This document shows positions 8,708 through 18,157 of a DNA stretch of 26,025 nt, one piece after another. The DNA comes from Amoebophrya sp. A120 (taxonomy: Eukaryota; Sar; Dinophyceae; Syndiniales; Amoebophryaceae). The stretch spans positions 49,321 through 75,345 of the forward strand of contig CAJINV010000039.1 of assembly GCA_905178155.1 (NCBI GenBank). The letters run 5' to 3'. Every line of letters starts with the position of its first letter. Positions within the stretch are counted from its first letter, which is position 1. A program made the translations under genes and the position numbers. The notes below the pieces were generated by a model. It searched no databases. It was not told where the DNA came from and worked only from the letters and a program-made list of their open reading frames with translations.

Positions 8708-9076
8708 GATAAATTGGTTCGGTGGCAGACGACAGGATGAGGACCACGAGGAGTACGACCAGCGACTTTCGAACAAGTTGCAGGAGAACATTGAAACTCA
8801 GAAAAAGTGGCCGAAGTGGTCTGCGATCCCTCTGTGGGTCCGACAAGTGGACGGCGAAACGGTGCAGACCTACGTAAGATTGCAGTTGCAGAAGGTGCGG
8901 TCTTCAGGGGATCCGCCGAGCAACCAGCAGGCACCGAACAGCAGTTCGTCGTCTGGGGACACGAGTGGCAGTTCCCGCGGTAACGGTGCTAACTTCAACG
9001 CAACCCAGGGATACCAGGCACAGGTCCAAACATCCCCCGTAACTGTCAAAGAGACGGCTGAGGAGATTTCGCTGCG
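8708..9076 (+). CDS. OTU-like gene copy 1, exon before the introner
   Basis: After the acceptor AG at 8706-8707 the frame reads INWFGGRRQDEDHEEYDQRL, then SNKLQENIETQKKWPKW, a Ser-rich linker (NSSSSSGDTSGSSRGNG), and ends at ETAEEISLR. It is collinear with 19442-19810 of copy 2. An apparent start at 8700 is TTG inside the intron and is not a real start. Without splicing, the frame would run into the introner and stop at TAA 9123-9125. With the introner removed, it continues in phase into ASGVMKDLIENGAIMPAVQF, as copy 2 does without interruption. The domain has no known family; it resembles the N-terminal region of an OTU-containing protein only by position. Confidence 0.7.
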
Positions 9077-9077
9077 G

Positions 9078-9247
9078 TATCCCACAGAAAAAAGCTGGCA
9101 GGTCACATTTGTACTGAAAAAATAAATACACAAAAAATCTGCGCTGCGTATCCTAAACAGCATACTATGAGGCCGCCCATGACAGATTTTTCTGTGTTTT
9201 CATTTTTGCATTACACATATGCCCTGCCAGCTTTTTTCTGTGGGATA
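9078..9247 (+). mobile_element. Introner: 170-bp foldback element with TIRs and 5-bp TSD
   Basis: The ends are perfect 25-bp terminal inverted repeats, 9078-9102 and 9223-9247, beginning TATCCCACAGAAAAAAGCTG. Weaker complementarity continues inward so that arms of about 64 nt (9078-9141 and 9183-9247) could fold around a loop of about 41 nt. A direct repeat TGCGG flanks it at 9073-9077 and 9248-9252. OTU copy 2 lacks it and reads straight through (near 19811). Removing the element plus one TGCGG (175 nt) restores the frame exactly. This is the signature of a DNA-transposon-like introner. The precise excision boundaries are not GT-AG; the best-looking choice is GT at 9077 to CG at 9251. Confidence 0.93.
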
Positions 9248-9251
9248 TGCG

Positions 9252-10737
9252 GGCTTCGGGGGTCATGAAGGATTTGATCGAAAACGGAGCGATCATGCCC
9301 GCGGTTCAATTTGGCATCGGGCAGTTGAGCAAAAAAATGTGGCAGTCGTGGGACGACAAGGTCGATAATGAACTCCAAATCTTTCGATCAAAAACGCATC
9401 AGGCAATGGCGTTCAGCGGCAAGCCGGCGGCCCGGGCGCTTGTCGCCACGGTGCGTGATGCGGAACGCACCGCGATACTGGCAAAGTTCTCACCAAAGGA
9501 GCAGGCCAAGGTGAGGAAGATGCTGCTGCAGCAGGACCTGGACTCGGCGATGGATGCCGCGGGAGCCCTGGACCGCGGGGAGCCGGCGAGCCTCCACCAC
9601 ATCGGTGCGCTCACTGAAACGCTGCAGCAGCCCGTCGTGCTCCGCGACGAGAACCAGAATGTGCTCACCACCATCGGCAAGGGCCTCCCTGGTGCTCCGT
9701 GCAACGTCACGTATTATAAGGGCGAAAACGGCAAACCCGGACACTACGTGGCGACGAATGCAGCCGTGGGGGACGGGTACACCTCCCCCGGGAAGCCTAC
9801 CGGGAAAAATGCTTGCTTGTTCAATGCAGTGGCCGCGCAAGTGTATGGGGATCAGGGCAGAGGCGCACAATTGCGGGCCAAGACGGCTGCTCACATTCGG
9901 AACAACCCCCAGCGGCTCATGACAATTGCCAGTTCGATTCGCCGACACAACTTTTACAAGGGCGGCGCGCCGTCACTGATTCCAGATCCAGGGGGTGCCC
10001 CTTTTTGGCACCCAAATCAAGATATGCTGAATGCAGTCGCAGACCACATTCAAGCTCAAGGCGAGCCACGTCCAGATCCGGCAGATCTGGATATGCACTG
10101 GAATCTCCAGCCGCACTGGGATCCGCACTTTACACTGCGTGTAGGCGATCAGCGATTCGTGTATGGTGTTCCTCGTTATGCCCCGCCTGGTACCCTTCCA
10201 CAGGTTCGCGATGCGCCGGAGACACCAATTGCGAAAGCGGCTAATCATCTTTACAAAGCTTATGCGGTTGCAACGAAAACAAACAGTTTTGTCTCGGTGA
10301 CACAAAAAGCGGCTCCGCCTCCAAAAATAAGTTTTAAAGCGGCGCAAGCTGGACTTCAGTTTCTTGCAAAGACATCGTTTCCTATGGCGAAGAATGCTAT
10401 AGCTTTGACGAGTGGCCAAGCAAAAGCCAACGAGTTTGCGAAATATGGGGACCTTATGATGCCAGGTAACGTGGTCTGTGTGCGTAATACGTTTTCCAGT
10501 ACTCCAAAAAACGGCGGAAACACCCATGCGGCTCGTGCGCAATTCGCCGAACAGCACAATCGTCCTGTACCTCCACCGAACTTCATCAATAATTTTTTAG
10601 ATGATCCCCCTTTGGGAGCAGGACCACCGCCGAAGCCGAAGGGCCCCGCCTGGGGCGTCGCAAAGGCGAAGGGAGCACAACCGGCTACTGTGGCAAAGGC
10701 AAAGGGAGCACAACCTGCCTGGCCAGCTCAACCGTGA
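9252..10737 (+). CDS. OTU-like cysteine peptidase, copy 1 (main exon)
   Basis: Coding resumes after the introner with ASGVMKDLIENGAIM and runs to TGA 10735-10737. The apparent ATG at 9247 straddles the element end and its duplication, so it is not a genuine start. An OTU-type core begins near 9805 with KNACLFNAVAAQVYGD. The Cys codon at 9814 corresponds to the OTU nucleophile, and LRAKTAAHIRNNPQ matches the helix after it. The usual Asp of the 'DGNC' box is replaced. DPHFTLRV near 10120 could supply the catalytic His. Known OTU enzymes cleave ubiquitin or similar chains; activity here is inferred only. The C-terminus is Pro/Ala/Lys-rich, with a duplicated VAKAKGAQPA. The protein is nearly identical to copy 2 up to GGAPS (codon end 9975) and then strongly diverged. 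Confidence 0.7.
10660..10715 (+). repeat. In-frame 33-bp duplication, coding
   Basis: GCAAAGGCGAAGGGAGCACA at 10660 recurs with one change at 10693, a period of 33 bp or 11 codons. It encodes VAKAKGAQPA twice at the C-terminus of OTU copy 1. Copy 2 has no equivalent duplication. Confidence 0.85.
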
Positions 10738-12392
10738 GGTCTAGCGAGTCGTCGCGAACATTGTATTACAGTGCCTTCTCACAGGATCTCTGTCATTGCG
10801 CTCCAACTTGAATCATTGCAGCAAAGCAAGGAGGTACTTAATGTGTGCGCGATCACACGAGCATCTTGATCTTCCGTGCCTTTTATATGAAAAATGGTGT
10901 TGAAGTCGCCACATCTTTTCGTCACAACGTCTATAGCGTAACGTCTGTCCTGTTATCAGCGTAGTCCCCACGTCCCAGCACCGCGGCCGACGCAGCAAGG
11001 GTTTATGGGGTTTGAGGGTTCTGGTTTGAGGTTCCTAATTTGATCTTATCAAATTTGATCTTATCATAGCCTATATTGCGAAAGATGGCGCTATAAAGGT
11101 TTCGTGCGATACAGACGCGCAGCAGATTCAGCAAGTAAACCAAAAAGAAATATCAGAGGACTTTATTTCTCACGCGTCGAATTACTCGTTTTTTATGTAT
11201 GATTTAGCCGTTTACATTAACTCTCGCAGCTCTATGTAACTGCAACAGTGGAGATGATCAGAGGCACTAAAACTAAATACGCCATGAAAGTTGTACTGCA
11301 ACATGTAAAAAGTGCAGTCAACATAAAGCTCACAGGTCATTACTTAGTTCATTTTCAGAAAAATCGATCGGCTATACTCCCGTTCGCTCTTTGAGATATG
11401 CAATACTATCAAAAAGCAAAAGATACACACTGTCAATACCTCCTTCTTCACATGATTATACATTTTTGTTGTCATCAACACCAACAGTATGAATAGGCGA
11501 ATGTATTGTGATCATCGGAGGCTGATATTGTAGCACTATTTCTGGCCATTCATATTCATCGCATTGTTTCATTTACGTGGAAAATACAAGTCGTGGAAAA
11601 TAAAGAAAAAACGCAATAGATGGCTGGTTCGAAGCGACGGCGTGATGTATGATTTTTTTTCCTACGAGGGTGACATTATTGGTTTCGGTACTATTCATTT
11701 ATCGTCCGTCGTTTTAGACACCATTATTTGGTACTTGTAGAATTCAAAAGAATACAGCCCAGAATCAACGATACCAGTGAGCGCCCCCAACAAGCGACAC
11801 TCGAATTTCGAATCCCGACCAAAGTATTGATTCCAATATTTGCCTCGGGTTGTTCCGCTTCACATGAGAACCCAGATCCCAAGGACACCCTCAAATACAT
11901 GGAAACGTCGATGAAATGTGGAAGCTGAAGAAGATCCTCGCAAATCGATTTTCCTTGAAATTCTTGAAAATCCATGCAGGCGTCACAGCTGTTTATCCCT
12001 GTTCCAACGCATGCTCCTTCTCGTTCGCAGATGCGAGGTATCAAATCGAATGCTAGATCATATCCATGTGGACTATTGTGGATCAATAAGATTGGTAAAT
12101 ATTAGAAAATCCGACCCATCGGGTGTTTCACCCATTCACAGATGTACAAGCACCGCGCCAGTCAGTAAAATCCCTCTTAGCTTCGTATGTTGACATTGAT
12201 TCCTTTAGCTGTATCATTTTAGTGTTCGTTCCTTTCTTGACGGTATTTTTCATTGACTCGACTACATCGAAATAAATTACTGAAACAAAGGGCCGACCAG
12301 GCCAAAATAATTAAACCAAAGCTGACGAGTACATGAGGTGGTTCTCCAAACGCGACAAAAGTTCCAACGAGAATAAACTTTAATTGATAACA
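10738..12392. other. AT-rich spacer with no supported gene
   Basis: No frame here shows recognisable motifs. The stretch holds a G/T-rich patch at about 11000-11035 (GGGTTTATGGGGTTTGAGGG and similar), which resembles degenerate TTTAGGG-type telomere sequence. An exact 15-bp tandem pair follows at 11037-11066. The region before gene 2 probably contains its promoter and 5' UTR, but I see no element I can name. Confidence 0.5.
11037..11066 (+). repeat. 15-bp tandem repeat, two perfect copies
   Basis: AATTTGATCTTATCA occurs at 11037-11051 and immediately again at 11052-11066. Confidence 0.9.
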
Positions 12393-15107
12393 ATGGCACA
12401 CTTTCTCGCTCCGAGCTCGCATGGCACAGAGTATCGCAGATGCCAAGAGGATCCAGTGGCGCAGTTGTCCACTCTGACCCTAACTGATCTGGGAGGGAAC
12501 AGTTTATGTCGCATTGACCTGCCTTTAAACCAAGACTGCATTCTCTTACGGACTGTGAAGCGTCACCTCGCGGCTGCCCGCGGCCAAGACCCTTCCTTCC
12601 TGTTGGGCCAAGGAGTTGTTTTGGAGCGGAAGACTTTTCTAGCAGTCGTTAACGCGAACAAAAGTGTCATTCCAGTAGCATCATCCTCTTCTCCGCTCGA
12701 ACAGCCGACGACGGAGGGCGAAGCTCGTGTTGAGCCAGGTCTCACATCGCCAAAAAGACAAGGAGCTTTTTCAGACAGAGCTGCAGATGCCGGACCGCGT
12801 GCAATCAGTCATGTTGCAGCTTCCGTTGATACATCCGCATGCACAGCAACGGAGGCCCGCTTAGAGCCGGAGGACGAGGAAAAGTGTATTGTCCGGGACG
12901 GACGGTTTCCTATCCCTCTCTGGACAACTGACGGGGCGCGTGTTCGTGAGATCCAGGCCGTCTTTGATAATCGAGTGGAAAAGGCTTTTTCATTCGCCAG
13001 AGGATGCCTTCAGATGAATTCCGCAGATGTACAGCAACAGTTTTTACAAGATTCCGAACTGCAGTCATCATGTCCGAGTGTGACTGATCTCACAGTTGTT
13101 GTCCACTCAGACGCACTGGAAGGTCCGTGGGATGACCGCGATCTGCCGTCTGATATCGACATGATGCATTTTCGCGGATGTTGCTGCAACCTCGGAGATC
13201 CGAGTATAGAGGGAGGGACTCTGTGCCTTCATAAAATATTGCAGGACTTGTATCCGCCGGGTTTCGACACCACATTTGGGACGTGTGACTTCGAATTCCG
13301 TGAAGCTTTGGTGAAAGAGGCGGTAGAACCATCCGTGCGTTGGGACCCTTACACGAATCCTCAGCTGATTCAGATGGGAAGCACGGCATCACTCTTCCGT
13401 TCGAGCAAGGATCTCTGCATGCTTGCCTGCGAAATCAACGGGCTCACACTGCGATACGCAACGCCACAGCTACGGAACGACGCAGATCTTGTCCGAGTTG
13501 CTGTTGCAGCGGATTGGCGGTCCTTGCGATTTGCTAGCGGGCACATCAGGTCCTCCCTGACCTACGAAGATATTGCGCTCTGTGCCATACGGCAAAACGG
13601 ATGGGCATACAAGTATCTTCGTGGCGAACTTCGCCACCGCCATCCGCTCATCAAGTTGGCAATCGGACACAAGCCGTGGTGCCTGCGCTACGTGCCAGTG
13701 GAGCATCACGCGGCAATCGACTTAATTTCATCTGCTGCAGAGATAGACGGCGTTCCCGCTCTCAAATTCTGTGCGCATCATATTCAAACTGAAGAACTGG
13801 TGAAAGCAGCAGTCGTGTCAAACGGGCTTGCGCTGAAGTACTGCGCGCCAGAACTTATCAGCCGACTCGTAGTTGAGCTAGCGTTGCAGCAAAACCCTTA
13901 TGCGCTCCGCTTCGTCAATGATATCAATCTACGCAACGAGGCCGAGCTGCTGCTGAAACTTCTCGACGGGCCGAGTCCGATGTTGCGGACCAACTGGCAC
14001 CATTGTACAGACCATCCTGAGTCGGCGCTTCAGTTGGTGGACGTGCAGGGACGGAACGATGAATCAAAAGCAAAACAAGGGCACACAAAACCGACATTGT
14101 TCAGCTCTCCCCACCACGGCGACTGCCAAAACGGAGTAGTTCGCAGTACGGAAGCAGACTGTGCCCCTTTGCGCATTCAGGGATCACAGTCTACAGGAAG
14201 CAGCCTTGTTCCTCCGTGCCCGTGGACGCACCCATGTAGATGTTCCACGTGTCAACTAAGCCGTATGAAACTCGACCGCACTCCGGCCAGGTTCTCGAAA
14301 TGTTATCAAGCTAGCAATGATGAGACAGTCCGTCGGTATGCTTGCCTGTTGCAGCGCTACATCCAAGTATCTGACTTCTGCGGCGATGGGGAGCACATCT
14401 GCAACGCGGTGTGCCGACAGGAAAGCCACCGCTACCCCACTACCGACATCTTCAATGAAGATAACCTCGTCCTCTTGCACAATTTCGAGAACCTGCAGGA
14501 GGAAGACTTCGACTCGGTTCCAGAGGATCTTCCGACTCTGATTCTGCAAAACCTCCCTGCAGAGCATGCTGTTCGAGATAACGCGGAAATCATCCGTCGG
14601 TGTGTCCGCCTTGACGCCCTTTCGCTTGAGCACGCCAGTCCGCGACTTCGATCCGACCGCGGTCTCGTCAAAGAAGCGGTTGCTCAAAATCACGACTCGT
14701 TTCTTTTTGCCGGAGACGAACTCCGTCGGGATCCGGAATTCGTTGTGGAACTCATGGAACAAGGATGCGCTGAAATTTTTTGGAATGCCGATAAGGAGGC
14801 CGTACAAGATCTGTTGCTCTGGGGAAACGGTGCGCCAGAGGTCTCTTTGCGGGCTTTTTGCGCGTGGCCTTGTTTATTAGAATTTGCGAAGCCGGAGTTC
14901 AAGCAAGACAGCTTTCTTGTCGAGTCGGTTTTGGCAATCGACGGCGAAGCGCTGGAGTTCGTGGACGTTTCTTGTCGGCGCACGAAGCACTTCGTCCACA
15001 CGGCCATGAGAGCAGGAGGCTTCTTGGATCATGCCGACAAGGCATTCCACGACGATGCCCATTACGAAAATTCTCTTGATGTTGTCCTGTCATTGCATGC
15101 ATTCTAA
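12393..15107 (+). CDS. DUF4116-repeat protein with ubiquitin-like N terminus (gene 2)
   Basis: The start is ATG 12393 (MAHFLAP, matching MAQIVNF of gene 3); the frame extends three codons upstream to a TTG that I do not use. The protein has 904 residues. Residues about 25-80 form a ubiquitin-like segment (LTLTDLGGNSLCRIDLPL). A shared module follows: CIVRDGRFPIPLW near 165, WDDRDLPSD then GCCC near 260, and CDFEFREALVKEAV near 300. Six DUF4116-type repeats span about 337-508. A Cys cluster follows, with CRCSTC near 616 and FCGDGEHICNAVC near 662, and more repeats cover about 733-880. The spacing of Cys and His suggests metal binding, which is unproven. The last residues (YENSLDVVLSLHAF) differ from gene 3, so translation may really splice near 15090 toward 15333. 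Confidence 0.87.
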   Translation: MAHFLAPSSHGTEYRRCQEDPVAQLSTLTLTDLGGNSLCRIDLPLNQDCILLRTVKRHLAAARGQDPSFLLGQGVVLERKTFLAVVNANKSVIPVASSSSPLEQPTTEGEARVEPGLTSPKRQGAFSDRAADAGPRAISHVAASVDTSACTATEARLEPEDEEKCIVRDGRFPIPLWTTDGARVREIQAVFDNRVEKAFSFARGCLQMNSADVQQQFLQDSELQSSCPSVTDLTVVVHSDALEGPWDDRDLPSDIDMMHFRGCCCNLGDPSIEGGTLCLHKILQDLYPPGFDTTFGTCDFEFREALVKEAVEPSVRWDPYTNPQLIQMGSTASLFRSSKDLCMLACEINGLTLRYATPQLRNDADLVRVAVAADWRSLRFASGHIRSSLTYEDIALCAIRQNGWAYKYLRGELRHRHPLIKLAIGHKPWCLRYVPVEHHAAIDLISSAAEIDGVPALKFCAHHIQTEELVKAAVVSNGLALKYCAPELISRLVVELALQQNPYALRFVNDINLRNEAELLLKLLDGPSPMLRTNWHHCTDHPESALQLVDVQGRNDESKAKQGHTKPTLFSSPHHGDCQNGVVRSTEADCAPLRIQGSQSTGSSLVPPCPWTHPCRCSTCQLSRMKLDRTPARFSKCYQASNDETVRRYACLLQRYIQVSDFCGDGEHICNAVCRQESHRYPTTDIFNEDNLVLLHNFENLQEEDFDSVPEDLPTLILQNLPAEHAVRDNAEIIRRCVRLDALSLEHASPRLRSDRGLVKEAVAQNHDSFLFAGDELRRDPEFVVELMEQGCAEIFWNADKEAVQDLLLWGNGAPEVSLRAFCAWPCLLEFAKPEFKQDSFLVESVLAIDGEALEFVDVSCRRTKHFVHTAMRAGGFLDHADKAFHDDAHYENSLDVVLSLHAF

Positions 15108-15332
15108 TTCTTCTTGGGTCGTTACATCATTATATCAAGCTTTGCATCTGAGGATAATAAGTTGGTAGACAGGTACAGGAAAAATTCAGTTGAAAACTAC
15201 GGACCCAGATCGTGATATGGACGCTGTTGAGAGACGTGTCTATATGCATTTGCAACGCAACTGCGCACCTACAATAGTGTACTTATTTTCCTCACAGTTA
15301 ACGTGGTATAGTGCTTTTTTTCTCCAAACAGG

Positions 15333-16271
15333 ATGCAAAGACAGAGTTTTTTTTTGGATGAGAAACTGATACGGGAGCAAATAATTTCCAATGCAGCGAA
15401 ATTCAATGACTTACCGCGAGACGGCAAGTTGGTGCTTACGACTCGCCTTCAGCCCTACTGGGAACGGTTGATGAGCAGGAAACCGAGCAAATACTGCAGG
15501 GACGCAATCCTGTTGGAAGCTGCCGTGCGCCTCGGCATCGCAGCCTTGGAAAACATTCCCCTCGATCTTCCCCAAGATCTATTCCCGGGAATCGTTCATA
15601 ATATATGCAAACAAATACGGTTCACAAGGGGTCTTCAACACGGCTATACCGTGGCAAAGCAACTCACCGACATTCCGCCCGCGATGCAGGACGATCCATT
15701 GGTTCAATGCGAATTTTACGTTGAAGCGGTGGCACGTCGGGGTCGAAACCTCGAACGAGAAACGATCCTGATTGGACTGGTCACGACGCAAGCATTTTGT
15801 CACTCATTTTTTGTTTACATGGAGCTCGAGGATGAAGACTCCATGTTCTATTCGTCGAAGGAAGCTGCTGAAGAGTACGCACTTTTCACACTCCAGCAGG
15901 CTCCGTGGGGTGCAGAAGTTTACTTTTTGTTTCCCCGTGCCGTTCGTGAGTGCTCCACAATTCAAGATGCTTTTTTCACTCTGTGTGGCGAGCCGCTGGA
16001 AATCGGAAACTTGGTCGGGTTCGCTTTGATGCATTGCACTGAGCTTGCAAGAAACCGGTGTACGAAATCAAACGGAGCGTGGTCTACGTACGAGCGAAGC
16101 CGTAAAAGCGCGGTTCCAGAAGTTACGTGGAACGCGGGTGGGCTTCACAGCCCACTTGAGCAATATCTCAGATTACGACTGCCCTCGTGCCACAAGAGCC
16201 CTGAGAAAAATGCGCTTCTTAGCACAGCGGAAGCGCGTAGAAACAGACTGGCTGCGCCACCATTTCCCTAG
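15333..16271 (+). CDS. DUF4116-like frame downstream of gene 2 (probable 3' exon)
   Basis: The frame opens at ATG 15333, immediately after a strong acceptor-like tract (TTTTTTTCTCCAAACAG, AG at 15330-15331). It may therefore be an exon of gene 2 rather than an independent start. The 312-residue product has a charged N-terminus. DUF4116-like units follow, such as MQDDPLVQCEFYVEAVARRG, and AAEEYALFTLQQAPWGAEVY with RECSTIQDAFFTLCGE. After about 16040 the amino-acid make-up becomes irregular. Another frame (from 16045 to TAG 16333-16335) is equally open, so the 3' end may be spliced or shifted. The 225 bp between it and gene 2 holds a second possible acceptor at 15292-15298 (CCTCACAG). I found no certain donor. 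Confidence 0.6.
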   Translation: MQRQSFFLDEKLIREQIISNAAKFNDLPRDGKLVLTTRLQPYWERLMSRKPSKYCRDAILLEAAVRLGIAALENIPLDLPQDLFPGIVHNICKQIRFTRGLQHGYTVAKQLTDIPPAMQDDPLVQCEFYVEAVARRGRNLERETILIGLVTTQAFCHSFFVYMELEDEDSMFYSSKEAAEEYALFTLQQAPWGAEVYFLFPRAVRECSTIQDAFFTLCGEPLEIGNLVGFALMHCTELARNRCTKSNGAWSTYERSRKSAVPEVTWNAGGLHSPLEQYLRLRLPSCHKSPEKNALLSTAEARRNRLAAPPFP

Positions 16272-16335
16272 CCCCAGTCTTTTTCAAACCTATGTGGAAT
16301 CAAGACAAACGAACAAGAACGCAGACCACTGTTAG

Positions 16336-17695
16336 GCGAAGAAGAGTAGTTCACAGCAAGGCGATTCCGGTATGCTGGATGAAAGCTCACTATTGAAAAT
16401 AAGATGTGTGTAGCGTCTTCCTAAGACCTTGTCTTGCGCAATACCAGTCTGCACTCACAGCTCCTTTCGATTCCGCCAAACGGCACAATGAGTTGGCGTT
16501 TCCGCAAGTACACGTGCAAGGTACGTATGTGTAATAAGCGGACGTGGATAATTTCCCTTTTTTGACTACTCAAACCGAAACCTGACACTGACTCTTAGCG
16601 TCTCTCCTGTATGATGATCATAGTGTAAAACGCAATAAAGAAGCAAGGCGGAGCTAGCAAACTACGCAGGTGAATGTGGATAATTTCGATATGACCACAA
16701 AATAAACTTTATTCAAGCGTGAATCTCGTCTCACTCTTGCTTTACCTGCAGGGGCTTCGTCTGAACGGGCTGCTGAGCAGTGCCTGGCATTTTTCTGCCA
16801 CGTTCGTCATAGGGCTACACACTGAGGAACACGATGGCGTTCTATCACTAATTGGATTCTGAGGTGTCTTGCCTACAACCCTCTTCGGTGACACGGTATG
16901 TTTGTGGCTCTGTATGTAGAGGATCTGAGAAGTACCGGTGGCGCTATGTTTCATATAAAAAGGCACAAAAGGAAAAGATGCAAACCCGAGGTCAGATAAA
17001 AAGGTCGGACAGCATCAGTAATTACGCTCACCAAAAATGACTAGAAATTATAATTAAAGTAACATTTATTTTCGGCATTTTTACCGATCATGAGCAGGGA
17101 AGGTTGATGCATTTACTATGCAAGCCCAGGAGTTGCATTTGGAGCACCATTTCATTCGTATAAATTCATTTGCTAATGAATGTATTACTGTAATCATGTT
17201 GATAATGAGCGCTACCATGGAGCGCGCCGCTGCTCCTCCGAAGATCCTTAACTGACTCCGCTGTCATCTGCAATTGCTTCGCATCATCAGAGATCCATCG
17301 GACACGGAATAAAGGAAAGCTCCCTCCGCGAAAAATAGCACCTACTAACTTGGGTAGCCACGACAGCGCAAGATGGAGCTGTCCGCGCCGAGATCAGGAT
17401 CATCAATTTTTGTGATGTCAATTATAGGCTGCTTTAGATAATCAAAGCACTCGCCGATGTTGCACAACGAACAAGACACAATTGCAACACAATTGCTGTC
17501 AGCGACCAAGTACTGAGTCACGGGAGCAGGCACCTTGATCGCGTGATGAGTTGTCGCAGGCACAAACGGTCGGCATTTCGTTGCAGGCGCATCGATGCTG
17601 TAGCGATTTCTGGTAGTTCATGATCACAAGGAAGATCTCTACCTCTCCTGCCGCTTGCAGCGATGTGATTATTTTCGCGGCATTGGTGGATATCT
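16336..17695. other. Spacer with no supported gene
   Basis: The stretch is AT-rich and has no frame with recognisable motifs. GTGGATAATTT occurs twice, near 16544 and 16676. A minus-strand frame at 17345-17563 has a protein-like composition but nothing that identifies it, so it is not called. Confidence 0.5.
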
Positions 17696-18157
17696 ATGAA
17701 AAAAACACACTTGAAATTTTTGCAATCATTCCATGGCATTTCAGGTCCCGCCGCTTTTCCACCTGCCTGGTTCTGTCATCTTTATGACTTACTCTCATAT
17801 TTATGGAGGTACACAACGCTAGATAGTGTAGTCTCGAAAAGTCTTCTTGAGGTGTTTGTCTTCGATCCTTCTCCGATCTTCCTGAGTTTAGGATGGCAGG
17901 TAGAATTTTTTTTATTTTTGTTTAAACCATCTGCCCCAGACGTGAATTGGAAAGGGGCAGGACTGCCTAGTGTTCTTGAAACTCAGCATATTAATGAATA
18001 CTTGTCTGTTGCCATTTGTCGTGGTATGTGGGGGGACAAAAAAAGTGCGCATCTTATCAAATATAACGTGGAGATATCGCTCTATAGCTTGTTTATTTCT
18101 TCAAAAGAAAAACGACAATGCCGACGCTTTGCAGTCGGAAGAAGTTTGCCGCAGTGA
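17696..18157 (+). CDS. Unidentified protein sharing the NxKGAG segment
   Basis: A 153-codon frame starts at ATG 17696. Only the part from about 17939 has a relative: DVNWKGAGLPSVLE and EYLSVAICRGMWGDKK resemble the partial gene at 1-183. The preceding part is hydrophobic, and a good intron candidate sits inside it. GT 17900 to AG 17939 is 40 nt with a long T-rich tract (ATTTTTGTTTAAACCATCTG then CCCCAG). Splicing there would join an upstream ATG at 17893 (MA) in phase to DVNWKGAG, which makes the first 65 codons of the long frame doubtful. I recognise no domain. It overlaps the next frame by 40 bp. Confidence 0.35.
   Translation: MKKTHLKFLQSFHGISGPAAFPPAWFCHLYDLLSYLWRYTTLDSVVSKSLLEVFVFDPSPIFLSLGWQVEFFLFLFKPSAPDVNWKGAGLPSVLETQHINEYLSVAICRGMWGDKKSAHLIKYNVEISLYSLFISSKEKRQCRRFAVGRSLPQ
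17941..18066 (+). repeat. Dispersed repeat, copy B
   Basis: This is the partner of 27-146. The A-run before GTGCGCATCTTATCAAA has seven A residues here and eight in copy A, which moves the frame of everything after it. Confidence 0.7.

Noticed and set aside
9247-9249. ATG that seems to start OTU copy 1
   Set aside because: It is formed by the last base of the introner and the first two bases of its target duplication; copy 2 shows coding continues from upstream.
12384-12392. Upstream TTG start for DUF4116 gene 2
   Set aside because: ATG 12393 gives an N-terminus (MAHFLAP) matching gene 3 (MAQIVNF), and TTG starts are not expected in a eukaryote.
17345-17563. Minus-strand 72-codon frame with protein-like composition
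   Set aside because: No recognisable domain, no relative, and no splice context that would support it.
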